A stretch of 41,405 nucleotides of DNA from Muribaculaceae bacterium (GTDB lineage Bacteria; Bacteroidota; Bacteroidia; Bacteroidales; Muribaculaceae): NCBI GenBank assembly GCA_023667285.1, contig JAMPAK010000004.1, positions 1 to 41,405 on the forward strand. The letters are read 5' to 3'. The number at the start of each line of letters is the position of its first letter. The first letter of the stretch is position 1. The notes under the pieces were generated by a model. The model saw only the letters and a list, made by a program, of their open reading frames with translations, searched no databases and had not been told where the DNA came from. This document shows positions 9,487 through 18,500 of the stretch, piece by piece. The position numbers and the translations under genes are program-made.

Positions 9487-9532
9487 CCTTTCAGACTACT
9501 CCTTATTATATAAGAGCGAAATTTCAAGTTTA

Positions 9533-9648
9533 TTACAATGTAACTATTTATAATGTAATGAATTACAATCCAATGTAAAATAAATCTAAAAAACCAAAAC
9601 GCAATTTCACACTTTATTTGGAGTGTAAAAATATGTAAAATATTGTAA
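9533..9648. promoter_or_regulatory. Cluster of TGTAA/TTACA repeats upstream of ndk
   Basis: In the roughly 350-nt gene-free stretch between ndk and hpf, an AT-rich block carries TGTAA at 9539, 9554, 9574, 9624, 9634 and 9644 and its reverse complement at 9533 and 9563. These form the inverted repeats TTACAATGTAA (9533-9543) and TGTAATGAATTACA (9554-9567). The last three copies are exactly 10 bp apart. The layout looks like multiple sites for a DNA-binding protein on one face of the helix. The identity of any binder is unknown. Confidence 0.4.
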
Positions 9649-9711
9649 TCTAGCGGTGCTGTGTTTTAACAAATGAAGCCTATGTATGGATATGATCTCC
9701 AGATATGACAC

Positions 9712-9737
9712 ACCCCGGCGTCCATGGACGCCGGGGT
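9712..9737 (-). terminator. Palindromic hairpin after hpf
   Basis: A perfect 26-nt palindrome, with left arm ACCCCGGCGTCCA (9712-9724), lies 30 nt beyond the hpf stop on the - strand. There is no clear T-run. It is the likely 3' end of the xerC-hpf transcript. Confidence 0.6.
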
Positions 9738-9766
9738 AGGAGATATGTTCTTTGAGTAGGGGTGTG

Positions 9767-10063
9767 TTATTTGAGTTTGTTCTTCACCTTCTCGAGCTGC
9801 TTCTCAAGGGCCTCGATGCAGAGGTCGATTGCTTCCTCGAAGGTGTCAGCGGTCTTATCGGCCACGAGTTCCTCGCGCTCGGGGACATCGAGCAGGATCA
9901 TTGCCTGCTTGTTGAGTGAGGTCTCGGGTTTGACCACCTTGAGGGAGACGTCGACAGCCGTGATGGCCGGGAAGCGGCGGACGAGTTTGTCTACCTTCTT
10001 GTTGATGAAGGCGGTGAGTTTCTCTGTGATGTCGAAATGGACAGCCTTGATGTTAATTTCCAT
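9767..10063 (-). CDS. hpf: Ribosome hibernation factor, HPF/RaiA family (short form)
   Basis: This small protein binds the 30S decoding region and helps inactivate or dimerise ribosomes in slow growth. The start MEINIKAVHFDITEKL at 10063 is chosen over the longer frame because it begins at the beta-alpha-beta fold and is preceded by AAGGAAG. It has 98 residues, the usual size of short HPF. The pattern INKKVDKLVRRFP and LLDVPEREELVADKTADTFEEAIDLCIEALEKQL is typical. Its start overlaps the end of xerC by 11 nt, so the two are translationally coupled, a pairing often seen in Bacteroidetes. Confidence 0.9.
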   Translation of the reverse strand: MEINIKAVHFDITEKLTAFINKKVDKLVRRFPAITAVDVSLKVVKPETSLNKQAMILLDVPEREELVADKTADTFEEAIDLCIEALEKQLEKVKNKLK

Positions 10064-10988
10064 AGTGTCTTCCTTTCTTTTGTGCACGTGGGTGTGCAAG
10101 TTGATAGTTGTTTTTAAGATCTTTGTAGGTCACATGCGTATAGACCTGTGTTGACGTGAGCGATGCGTGTCCCAGAAGTTGCTGCACTGATGCCAGCGGG
10201 GCTCCTGCATTGAGAAGGTCTGTTGCACACGAGTGGCGGAGCACATGAGGACTCAGCCTCTCGGCGTGGGCTCCCCCCTCGGCGAGATGGGAGTGGACCA
10301 CATTATAGACCATCTTCCTGTAGAGCGGCTCTCCGTCGTGCTTCACCAAGAGGGGAGCTGAACGGTCGGCCGTGCTGAGGGCTGTCTGGGGGTTTGAGTC
10401 GCGCAGACGGCGGTAGGCATCGATGGAGTCTGAGAGTTCGGGGCCAAATGGTATCACTCTCTCTTTATTACGTTTTCCGATTACTTTTAGTTCACCCTTC
10501 GAGGTGTCCACGTCGGCATCGCGGAGAGACATCAGTTCGCTGCAGCGGATGCCTGTGGTGTAGAATATGTCGAGAATCAGCCTGTCTCTCACAGCGTTGA
10601 AATCATCAGGAGCCACGGGGGCGTCGAGGATGGCCGCTGTCTCTGACGGGCGGACATAGACAGGAATATTTTTCGGTACCTTCGGCAACACAAGCGCGGC
10701 GGCCGGCGACTTGGCAAGCCCGTGGCGTTTCATCAGATAGCGGTAGAGAGCGCGTAGGGTGGAAATCTTGCGTCTGATTGTCCTTGGGGAGACACCCCGG
10801 CGAGCCGTGTCGCCCACCCAGAGCCTGAGGTCAGAGGGGGTGACGCTCATCACATCGAGCTCTCCGGGATGGCCACCGGTGGCGAAGTCTGCCCACTGGC
10901 TGATGTCTGATTCATAAGCCTCGATTGTCCGTGGGGAGTAGCCGAGCTCGTGTTTTATGTATGCCAGAAACATCTGAATATATGTCAT
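10053..10988 (-). CDS. xerC: Tyrosine recombinase XerC/XerD-type
   Basis: This is a site-specific recombinase, probably the housekeeping enzyme that resolves chromosome dimers. Starting at ATG 10988 (MTYIQMFLAYIKHELGYS) it has 311 residues, right for Xer; the longer frame adds an unrelated basic N-terminus. The SAM-like core-binding domain covers about 1-85. The catalytic residues are all present: R148 (TTGIRCSEL), K172, H248 and R251 (HVLRHS), H274 (LLGHAS) and the Y283 nucleophile (QVYTHV). The pairing with hpf argues for a core function rather than a mobile-element integrase. No clear promoter was seen upstream. Confidence 0.92.
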   Translation of the reverse strand: MTYIQMFLAYIKHELGYSPRTIEAYESDISQWADFATGGHPGELDVMSVTPSDLRLWVGDTARRGVSPRTIRRKISTLRALYRYLMKRHGLAKSPAAALVLPKVPKNIPVYVRPSETAAILDAPVAPDDFNAVRDRLILDIFYTTGIRCSELMSLRDADVDTSKGELKVIGKRNKERVIPFGPELSDSIDAYRRLRDSNPQTALSTADRSAPLLVKHDGEPLYRKMVYNVVHSHLAEGGAHAERLSPHVLRHSCATDLLNAGAPLASVQQLLGHASLTSTQVYTHVTYKDLKNNYQLAHPRAQKKGRHYGN

Positions 10989-11262
10989 AGGCGTAGTGGT
11001 CCGGGAGAGTTTTCGTTGAGGGTTCGTTTGCGAAGTTAACCCTTGACATCGAGAAATGCAAGTTATCACCATATGTTTAAAAACACATATAAGTAATAGG
11101 CGTCGGAGAATTTGATGGGGCATGTCATGTATGCAGTGAGAAGGAAAAATATCTCATTAAACTTTTTTTGCACCGCGGTGTTCTATAAATAAAGACAATA
11201 GAAACAATCACTACGTCTGCTCTTCTCTTTGACAGTGAGCCGGCATAAAAACATTCACGACT
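10989..11262. other. Divergent intergenic region between xerC and frc
   Basis: This roughly 270-nt gap contains no credible gene. The only notable element is the 10-nt palindrome CACCGCGGTG (11171-11180), directly after a T-run ending in TTTG (11167-11170). It stands out in otherwise AT-rich DNA and could be an operator near the frc promoter. I could not find a -7 box that fits well for either direction. Confidence 0.35.
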
Positions 11263-12567
11263 ATGAACACTGCTCCTCTACAGGGAATCAAAATCATCGA
11301 CTTCACAGAAGTCCAGTCCGGACCCTCATGTACCCAGCTCTTGGCTTGGCTGGGCGCCGATGTCATCAAAATCGAACGTCCCGGTGTCGGCGATGCCACA
11401 CGTAAGGAACTCCAGTTTGACCCTGACCTGCCTAGTTACTACTATCTCCAGCTCAACTCAAACAAGAAGTCACTCACCCTTGATGCCAAGACTCCTGACG
11501 GCAAGGCCATCCTGACAAAGCTGATTCAGACAGCCGATATCTTCATTGAGAACCTCCACCCGGGTGCAATGGATAAACTGGGCTTCAGCTGGGACGTTGT
11601 CCACAAGTTGAACCCCAAGTGTATCTATGGCACAATCAAGGGTTTCCCCGTATCATCGAAGTATGCTGACCTGAAGGCATATGAGCCTGTGGCACAGGTG
11701 ACAGCCGCTGCCGCCTCAACCACCGGATGGTATGACGGCGACTACAATATCCCGACACAGAGTGGTGCAGCCCTTGGTGACTCCAACACAGGTATGCACC
11801 TTGCCATCGGCGTCCTCGCCGCCCTCGTGCAGCGTGAGAAGACCGGTGAGGGCTGCTACGTTTATCAGTCTATGCACAACGCATGTCTCAATCTCTGCCG
11901 TATCAAGACACGTGATCAGCTCACACTCGACAAGATCGGTTACCTAACCCAGTTCCCGCAGTACCCCAATCAGAAGTTTGGCGACTGTGTGCCTCGTTCA
12001 GGTAACACCGAAGGTGGCGGCGTGCTCGGTTGGACTTACAAGTGTAAGCCTGCGGGCGGATATGACTCTGAGATTGATGCCAACAACTACGTCTACGTCA
12101 TCCTGCAGCGTGGCGCTAAGGACTTCGAACTTTTCTGCAACGCCGTTGGTTTCCAGGATTGGCTCACCAACCCCGACTTCAACACCGCAGACGCCCGCGA
12201 CAAGAACAAGCAGGCCATCTATAAGAGAATCGGAGAATGGACCGCTGACAAGACCAAATATGAGGTCACGGATATTCTCAGCAAGGCCGGTGTGCCTGTA
12301 GGCCCTGTCCTCTCAACCAAGGAGATCATGACCGATGAGAGCCTCTATGACGGCAATACACTTGTCCGCATCAATCAGGGCGGCAAGATTGGTGAGTTTG
12401 TCACCGTAGGTGTCCCCTTCACCATGTCGAACTATCAGCCAGTCTATGGCCCGGCTCCCGAACTTGGCGCTGACACAGCCAGTGTCCTCAAGGCTTACGG
12501 CTATACCGACGAGCAGATAGCATCATTTGCCGCCAACGGCACTACCGAACCCCTTCCCAAGAAGTAA
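11263..12567 (+). CDS. frc: Formyl-CoA:oxalate CoA-transferase
   Basis: This class III CoA-transferase moves CoA from formyl-CoA to oxalate, releasing formate and making oxalyl-CoA for the decarboxylase encoded next. It has 434 residues against 428 for the Oxalobacter formigenes enzyme. The N-terminus ALQGIKIIDFTEVQSGPSC-like region, GADVIKIERPGVGDATR and the segment SGAALGDSNTGMH are characteristic. The aspartate in GDSNTG (about residue 173) corresponds to the nucleophile Asp169 of O. formigenes Frc. Related transferases act on other acids, but the adjacent oxc makes oxalate the likely substrate. The operon appears to begin here. Confidence 0.95.
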   Translation: MNTAPLQGIKIIDFTEVQSGPSCTQLLAWLGADVIKIERPGVGDATRKELQFDPDLPSYYYLQLNSNKKSLTLDAKTPDGKAILTKLIQTADIFIENLHPGAMDKLGFSWDVVHKLNPKCIYGTIKGFPVSSKYADLKAYEPVAQVTAAAASTTGWYDGDYNIPTQSGAALGDSNTGMHLAIGVLAALVQREKTGEGCYVYQSMHNACLNLCRIKTRDQLTLDKIGYLTQFPQYPNQKFGDCVPRSGNTEGGGVLGWTYKCKPAGGYDSEIDANNYVYVILQRGAKDFELFCNAVGFQDWLTNPDFNTADARDKNKQAIYKRIGEWTADKTKYEVTDILSKAGVPVGPVLSTKEIMTDESLYDGNTLVRINQGGKIGEFVTVGVPFTMSNYQPVYGPAPELGADTASVLKAYGYTDEQIASFAANGTTEPLPKK

Positions 12568-12614
12568 TGACAGTGTGGGGAATAACCCCCGCTGAGCATT
12601 GATCGAAAAACGAG

Positions 12615-12671
12615 AGGGGACAATTTCCCAATTGTCTTTGCACCCAAAGATATGATTGGAGATTGTCCCCT
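12615..12671 (+). promoter_or_regulatory. Extended stem-loop in the frc-oxc spacer
   Basis: Three nested helices can form: AGGGGACAAT (12615-12624) with ATTGTCCCCT (12662-12671); CCAAT (12628-12632) with ATTGG (12655-12659); and TCTTTG (12635-12640) with CAAAGA (12645-12650), closing a CACC tetraloop. Small internal loops separate them. No T-run follows, so this looks like a regulatory or processing structure between the two oxalate genes. The call rests on complementarity alone. Confidence 0.5.
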
Positions 12672-12733
12672 TTCCCACTAAGCAATCATACTTTCACTCA
12701 CTATCAACTCTTTTCAATCAACTTTTTCACACT

Positions 12734-14482
12734 ATGGCAACAACAACCACAACAACACCCGCCACCACACCTGCGGCTCCTCACTATCCAGAGCAGGTGA
12801 CCGGTATGGATATACTTGCCCGCGCACTCAAAAATGTGGGCATCAAGAACGTATATGGACTTGTCGGAATCCCTATCACTGAGGCTGCCTACCTCATACA
12901 GGGACAGGGCATCAAATTTGTAGGCTTCCGCCATGAGCAGCAGGCCGGTATGGCTGCCGCCACTGAGGGTTACCTCACCAGGAAGCCCGGTGTGCTGATG
13001 ACTGTGTCGTCGCTCGGATTCATGAACGGTCTGACTGCAACAACCAATGCTACGGTAAACTGCTACCCGATGATTCAGATCTCAGGTGCGTCTGACCCCA
13101 CAATGGTCGACATGAACGTGGGAACCTACGAGCAGCTTGACCAGTTCAACACAGCCAAGCCTCTTGTCAAGGCCGTGTTCCGTTGCTCATATGCCAAGGA
13201 TATCCCCTCGGCAGTAAACAGAGCCTATCGTGCAGCCGTCTCAGGGCGTCCCGGCGGTGTCTATATCGACATGACCACTCCGGCTCTTGGCGAGATTATG
13301 GATGCGGCTGAGGCAGACAAACTATTCTATGAGCCTGTTGATCTCTATACACCCGTACTTCCGGCCCCAGATGCAGTGAAGCGCGCGGTTGACATTCTCA
13401 CATCTGCCAAACGTCCCGCCATCCTTCTTGGCAAAGGTGCGGCGTATGCCCAGGTTGAGGACAGAATCAAGAAACTTGTGGAGACCTACAAGATTCCATA
13501 TCTTCCCATGTCAATGGCCAAGGGTGTGATGCCCGATGCCGGTCCTTACAGTGCCCTCTCATGCCGCTCAACCATAATGGAGCAGGCTGATGTGGTCTTA
13601 GTTGTAGGTGCCCGTCTTAACTGGATGCTTTCGTTTGGCAAAGGCAAGTGGAACAAGGATCTCAAGTTTATCCAGGTCGATGTCGAGCCACAGGAAATCG
13701 ATGTCAACCGTCCTATTGCGGCCCCTGTAGTAGGCGATATGGGTTATTCACTTGACGCCATCCTCGCTGCCCTTGAGGGTAAGACAATGTCGACAGATCC
13801 CCAGTGGATTCCGTCACTGCAGGCTGAGACAAAGCAGAAGGATGCCAAGTTTGCTGCCCGTCTTGAGGCAGCCAAACCGGCCATGCCTATGACCCACTGG
13901 ACCGCTCTGGGTGTCATCAAGCCTATCCTTGAGAGCAATCCTGATGTCATCCTTGTCAACGAGGGAGCCAATACGCTCGACGACACGCGCGACGCCATCA
14001 ACATGTCGCTTCCGCGCCATCGTGTAGACTGTGCCACATGGGCCATCATGGGTATGGGCATCGGTTCAATGATTGGTGCAGCCGTGGCCACAGGCAAGAG
14101 TGTTGTGGCCATCGAGGGTGACTCTGCCTTCGGCTTCTCAGGCATGGACTTTGAGACCGCATGCCGTTTCAACCTTCCTGTCACGGTTGTTATCTTCAAC
14201 AACGGCGGTATCTATAACGGCATCGGCGTCCCGATGGACAAGACCACAGACCCTGCCCCGACCACTCTCGACATCCGTGCCCGCTATGACAGGCTCGGGG
14301 ATGCCTTCGGAGCCACCACATACTACGTGCAGACACCTGATGAACTTCAGAAAGCGCTCACTGAGAGTATCGCCTCAAAGAAGCCCTGCCTGATAGACAT
14401 ACAGCTTGCCGCTGACTCCGGCAAGGAGTCAGGCCACATCGGCTATCTCAATCCCGCTCCGCTGGAGCAGATAACTGTCTAA
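12734..14482 (+). CDS. oxc: Oxalyl-CoA decarboxylase
   Basis: This thiamine-diphosphate enzyme converts oxalyl-CoA to formyl-CoA and CO2, and the formyl-CoA returns to Frc. Starting at ATG 12734 it has 582 residues, against 568 for O. formigenes Oxc; the surplus is an N-terminal Thr/Pro/Ala-rich stretch (ATTTTTTPATTPAAP). The N-terminal domain has the conserved glutamate in GFRHEQQAGMAA. The C-terminal ThDP/Mg site reads EGDSAFGFSGMDFETACRF followed by NNGGIYNG. The open frame extends upstream to 12656, but that part lies in the spacer hairpin and lacks family features. Together with Frc it makes the oxalate cycle. Confidence 0.95.
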   Translation: MATTTTTTPATTPAAPHYPEQVTGMDILARALKNVGIKNVYGLVGIPITEAAYLIQGQGIKFVGFRHEQQAGMAAATEGYLTRKPGVLMTVSSLGFMNGLTATTNATVNCYPMIQISGASDPTMVDMNVGTYEQLDQFNTAKPLVKAVFRCSYAKDIPSAVNRAYRAAVSGRPGGVYIDMTTPALGEIMDAAEADKLFYEPVDLYTPVLPAPDAVKRAVDILTSAKRPAILLGKGAAYAQVEDRIKKLVETYKIPYLPMSMAKGVMPDAGPYSALSCRSTIMEQADVVLVVGARLNWMLSFGKGKWNKDLKFIQVDVEPQEIDVNRPIAAPVVGDMGYSLDAILAALEGKTMSTDPQWIPSLQAETKQKDAKFAARLEAAKPAMPMTHWTALGVIKPILESNPDVILVNEGANTLDDTRDAINMSLPRHRVDCATWAIMGMGIGSMIGAAVATGKSVVAIEGDSAFGFSGMDFETACRFNLPVTVVIFNNGGIYNGIGVPMDKTTDPAPTTLDIRARYDRLGDAFGATTYYVQTPDELQKALTESIASKKPCLIDIQLAADSGKESGHIGYLNPAPLEQITV

Positions 14483-14495
14483 AGCATGAATTTTG

Positions 14496-14534
14496 AAGCC
14501 CGGTGAGCCGGACATTTCCTCTCACCGGGCTTTT
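14496..14534 (+). terminator. Intrinsic terminator/attenuator between oxc and the AEC gene
   Basis: AAGCCCGGTGAG (14496-14507) pairs with CTCACCGGGCTT (14521-14532) and is followed by TTTT. It could reduce read-through from frc-oxc into the permease and PFOR genes, or end the frc-oxc transcript. Confidence 0.7.
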
Positions 14535-14565
14535 ACCGTTTAATAATCCCTCAATTTTCAACTCT

Positions 14566-15531
14566 ATGACTCACATCATCCTATTTGCGATAGTCCCGAT
14601 TATCGTGGTCATGTTAGCCGGATTTATCTCCGGGAAATGTGGCGTTTTCTCGGGAGATGATGCGAAGAAGTTCAACAAGGTCGTGCTTGATTATGCCCTC
14701 CCTGCAGCTCTCTTTGTCTCAATCGTCCAGTCCACACGCGAGATGCTTGCCAACGATATCAAGCTCTCCATCATATCCTTGGTTGGCATAATGTTCTGCT
14801 TCATGGTGGTCTACTATGTATTCCGCATGTTCAAGGGGAACACCGGAGCCGATGCGGCTATCTCGGCCCTTATCAGCGGCTCTCCCACCATCGGCTTTCT
14901 TGGCTTTGCAGTCCTGGAGCCTATCTTCGGAACGACGCCAGCAGTAGCGCTTGTCGTAGCCATCGTCAGTATCGTAGTCAATGCCGTCGGCATCCCCGTG
15001 GGGCTCTCGCTCCTGGATGCCTCCCTTGAGAAGCAGCAGCCCGGTTCGGGCAAAGGTGGGGGCGGTCTCAAGGCCGTGATAAGCGCCTTGGAGCAGCCTG
15101 TGGCCTGGGCTCCTATACTCGCTGTTATCTGGGTTCTTGTCGGTATACCTTGGCCAGACTGGGCAAGCCCTTCGTTTAATCTTATAAAGGGTGCCAACGC
15201 ATCTTTGGCCGTCTTCTCGGCAGGCATCACCCTCTCGGCTGTCAAAGTCACCATCAACTGGCAGGCTATCCTGGGCTCATTGCTCAAGATGGTCTTCATG
15301 CCGGCGGTTGTCCTCATCCTCGGTCTTGTCTTCAAGATGGATCCCCTCAACCTCAAGATGCTTGTAGTGGCATGTGCACTTCCCCCTGCTTTCTCTGGTA
15401 TCATCATTGCCGACGAATATAACACTTATGTAGCAACCGGCACATCCTCGCTCACTTTGTCTATAATTCTTTTCATAGGGTTCTGCCCGCTGTGGATATG
15501 GATAACCGACTTGTGCCTGAAAGCATTCTGA
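14566..15531 (+). CDS. AEC family transporter (YfdV-like, putative oxalate/formate transport)
   Basis: This inner-membrane carrier of the auxin efflux carrier family has 321 residues and about 10 hydrophobic segments. ATG 14566 is chosen because the protein then begins with its first membrane segment (THIILFAIVPIIVVMLAGF). The half-repeat motifs LDYALPAALFVSI and VVACALPPAFSGIIIADEY fit the family. In E. coli the gene order yfdW-yfdU-yfdV is formyl-CoA transferase, oxalyl-CoA decarboxylase, AEC carrier, so transport of oxalate or formate is the likely role, though AEC substrates are generally uncertain. It is followed by nifJ after 13 nt. Confidence 0.85.
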   Translation: MTHIILFAIVPIIVVMLAGFISGKCGVFSGDDAKKFNKVVLDYALPAALFVSIVQSTREMLANDIKLSIISLVGIMFCFMVVYYVFRMFKGNTGADAAISALISGSPTIGFLGFAVLEPIFGTTPAVALVVAIVSIVVNAVGIPVGLSLLDASLEKQQPGSGKGGGGLKAVISALEQPVAWAPILAVIWVLVGIPWPDWASPSFNLIKGANASLAVFSAGITLSAVKVTINWQAILGSLLKMVFMPAVVLILGLVFKMDPLNLKMLVVACALPPAFSGIIIADEYNTYVATGTSSLTLSIILFIGFCPLWIWITDLCLKAF

Positions 15532-15544
15532 AACATGAACTGAT

Positions 15545-18500
15545 ATGAAAAAAGCGATTCTCGACGGATGCACGGCCGCGGCTCACGTGGCTTATTCACT
15601 CAGCGATGTCGCCACCATCTATCCTATCACCCCCGTGGCCTCCATGGGCCAGACGGCTCAGAAGTGGAGCCTCGGGGGACGTCTTAATCTTATGGGACGT
15701 CCCCTCGAGGTCAGGGAGATGGAGAGCGAGCTCGGTGCGGCGGGGGCTGTCCACGGCGCCGCCGCGGCCGGAGCGCTCGCCACAACGTTCACGGCATCGC
15801 AGGGTCTCATGCTCATGATTCCCAACATGTATAAGATTGCGGGCGAGCAGCTCCCGGCGGTGTTTCACGTCGGGTGTCGCTCGCTTGCCACTCATGCGCT
15901 CTCCATCTTTGGCGACCATCAGGATGTGATGGCATGCAGGGCTACAGGCTTCACAATGCTTGCCTCCTCGTCGGTCCAGGAGACGATGGACCTTGCACTT
16001 GTGGCTCATCTAGCTTCGATAGAGGGGAGTCTGCCGGTGCTTCACTTCTTTGACGGATGGCGCACATCGAGCGAGTTGGACACCATCGACGTGATAGAGT
16101 ATGAGGAGATGCGTCCTCTGGTGGACTGGGAGAAGGTGAACAATATCCGCAGGCGGGGCATGAATCCGGAGCACCCCGACCTGCGTGGCTCCGCTCAGAA
16201 CGGAGATGTCTATTTCCAGAATGCCGAGGCTGTGAATACACTCTATGATGCCTTCCCGACCATAGTCCAGGCAGCCATGGACAAGGTGGCAGGGATTACC
16301 GGGCGACAGTATCACACTGTCGACTATATCGGTGCTTCTGACGCTGACCGCGTCATTGTCATCATGGCCTCAGGAGCCGATGTGGCTGCTGAGACTACGG
16401 AGTATCTCAACGCTCAGGGCTACAAGACAGGAGTAATAAAGATAAGACTCTACAGACCGTTTCCTGTAGACGATTTTCTCAAATCTGTCCCTGAGACGGT
16501 GAAGACCATCGCTGTTCTGGATCGCACCAAGGAGCCGGGCGCCCAGCATGAGCCTCTGTGTCTCGATGTGATCTCAGCCCTCCGGGGGCGTCGTGACGAT
16601 ATCCGCGTTATAGGTGGAAGATATGGCCTTTCGAGCAAGGAATTCAATCCGTCGATGGTCAAGGGTGTGTTCGACTATATGGCCACTGCTGACTGCCGCG
16701 ACACATTCACAGTCGGCATAAACGATGATGTGACGCATCTCTCTATCCCCGTAGAGTCTCAGATTGACTCAGCACTCCACGAGGATGTCCATCAGGCCAT
16801 ATTCTATGGCATCGGCAACGACGGCACTGTGGGCGCCACACGCCAGGTAGCCTCGGTTATCGGCGATGCTGAGGGACTGTATGCCCAGGCATATTTCAGT
16901 TACTCAGCCAAGAAGTCGGGGGGTTACACCATCTCGCAGCTGAGAGTGTCTCCGCGCCCCATCACTTCGGCCTATAGAATCTCGGGCGCTGATTATGTAG
17001 GGTGTCATAAAGCCGGATATGTGAGACGTTTCCGTATGCTCGACGCAATCCGCGAGGGTGGAACATTCGTGATAAACTGTCCGTGGGACGGCGGCGCTCT
17101 TCTGCGCAATATCCCTCTCGAGATGCGCCTTGCCATAACTGCAAAGAAACTCCGTCTCTTCACCATCGATGCAGACGCCATCGCCGCCAAGGTGGGGCTG
17201 GCACCGAGAATCAATATGCCCATGGAGACGGTCTATCTCTACCTGAGTGGACTCATTCCGTTCAAGGAGGGGTATGAGGCTCTCTCTGAGCAGATCAGGC
17301 TCACTTATGCACATGAAGGGAATGAGGTCGTTGAGCGAAATCTCGAGGCAATCTCCATGGCCGTTCCTGCCCTGAAGGAGGTGGACTATACGAAGATTGA
17401 CGGATGGGATACAGTTGAGGCGGTGGAAGTAAAATATCAGACCATCTACCGTACAGCCGCACAGAAGAAATTTGTTGAGACAATCCATACACCGTGCATC
17501 AAGGGTGATGGTGATTCCATCCCTGTCTCGGCCTTCACACCTGACGGCACGATGCCCATGGGCACAACAGCATTCGAGCACCGCTGCATAGCCACGAGGA
17601 TTCCCGTATGGGATGTCGACAAGTGTGTTGAGTGTACGGCATGCTCGCTTGTGTGTCCTCACGCTGCCATCAGACCCTATCTCCTTGACGCCGCGGAGGC
17701 GGCCAAGGCACCTGAGGGTTTCGTGAGCAAGGATGCAACGAATCTTCCCGTTGTGAGCTTAAAATATAGGATTCAGGTATTTCCTACTGACTGTCTGGGG
17801 TGCTCGTCATGCTCGCTGATCTGTCCCGGACATGCCCTGACAATGACACCGATAGATGAGGTGATGGATATGGAACTGCCTCTCGCAGAGTGGGCGCGCG
17901 CCAATGTCACCCCCAAGGAGTCGGTACTCCCGGTCTCGACGGTCAAGGGCTCGCAGTTCCGGACACCTATGCTCGAGTTCTCGGGCGCATGTGCAGGATG
18001 TGGCGAGACCCCATATGCCAAATTGCTCACACAGTTGTTCGGGCATCGGCTCATCATCGCCAATGCCACCGGGTGCAGCTCAATCTGGGGTGCTGACTAT
18101 CCTTCCAATCCTTATTGTACTGACACTGACGGACGCGGTCCCGCCTGGGGCAACTCACTCTTTGAGGATAATGCCGAGTATGGCTATGGAATCCTCACCG
18201 CCGTCAATACCTTGAGGGCCGGAATAGCCGATACTGTCAGAGAGCTCATATCAGACTCAAAGACGCTCCCGTTCCTCAAGGCTCCTCTGGAGGCATGGCT
18301 CGCGTCAAAGGACTCTCCGGAGCTTTCTGCTCAGACCGCTGCCCAGCTCATATGCACTCTCGCTCCGGTGAAGGGCGCTGATCCTCGCTACACGCATATC
18401 TTCGAGAATGCCGATATGCTTTCCTCTAAATCTGTATGGGCCATCGGAGGTGACGGATGGGCCTACGACATAGGCTTCGCAGGTCTTGATCATGTCCTAG

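Noticed and set aside
10053-10988. xerC as a mobile-element integrase
   Set aside because: Its overlap with hpf, normal Xer length and full catalytic set fit the housekeeping recombinase, and no attachment-site repeats or cargo genes were seen nearby.
16904-17662. A - strand open frame of 252 codons inside nifJ
   Set aside because: It is antisense to well-conserved PFOR domains and the translation has no recognisable content.
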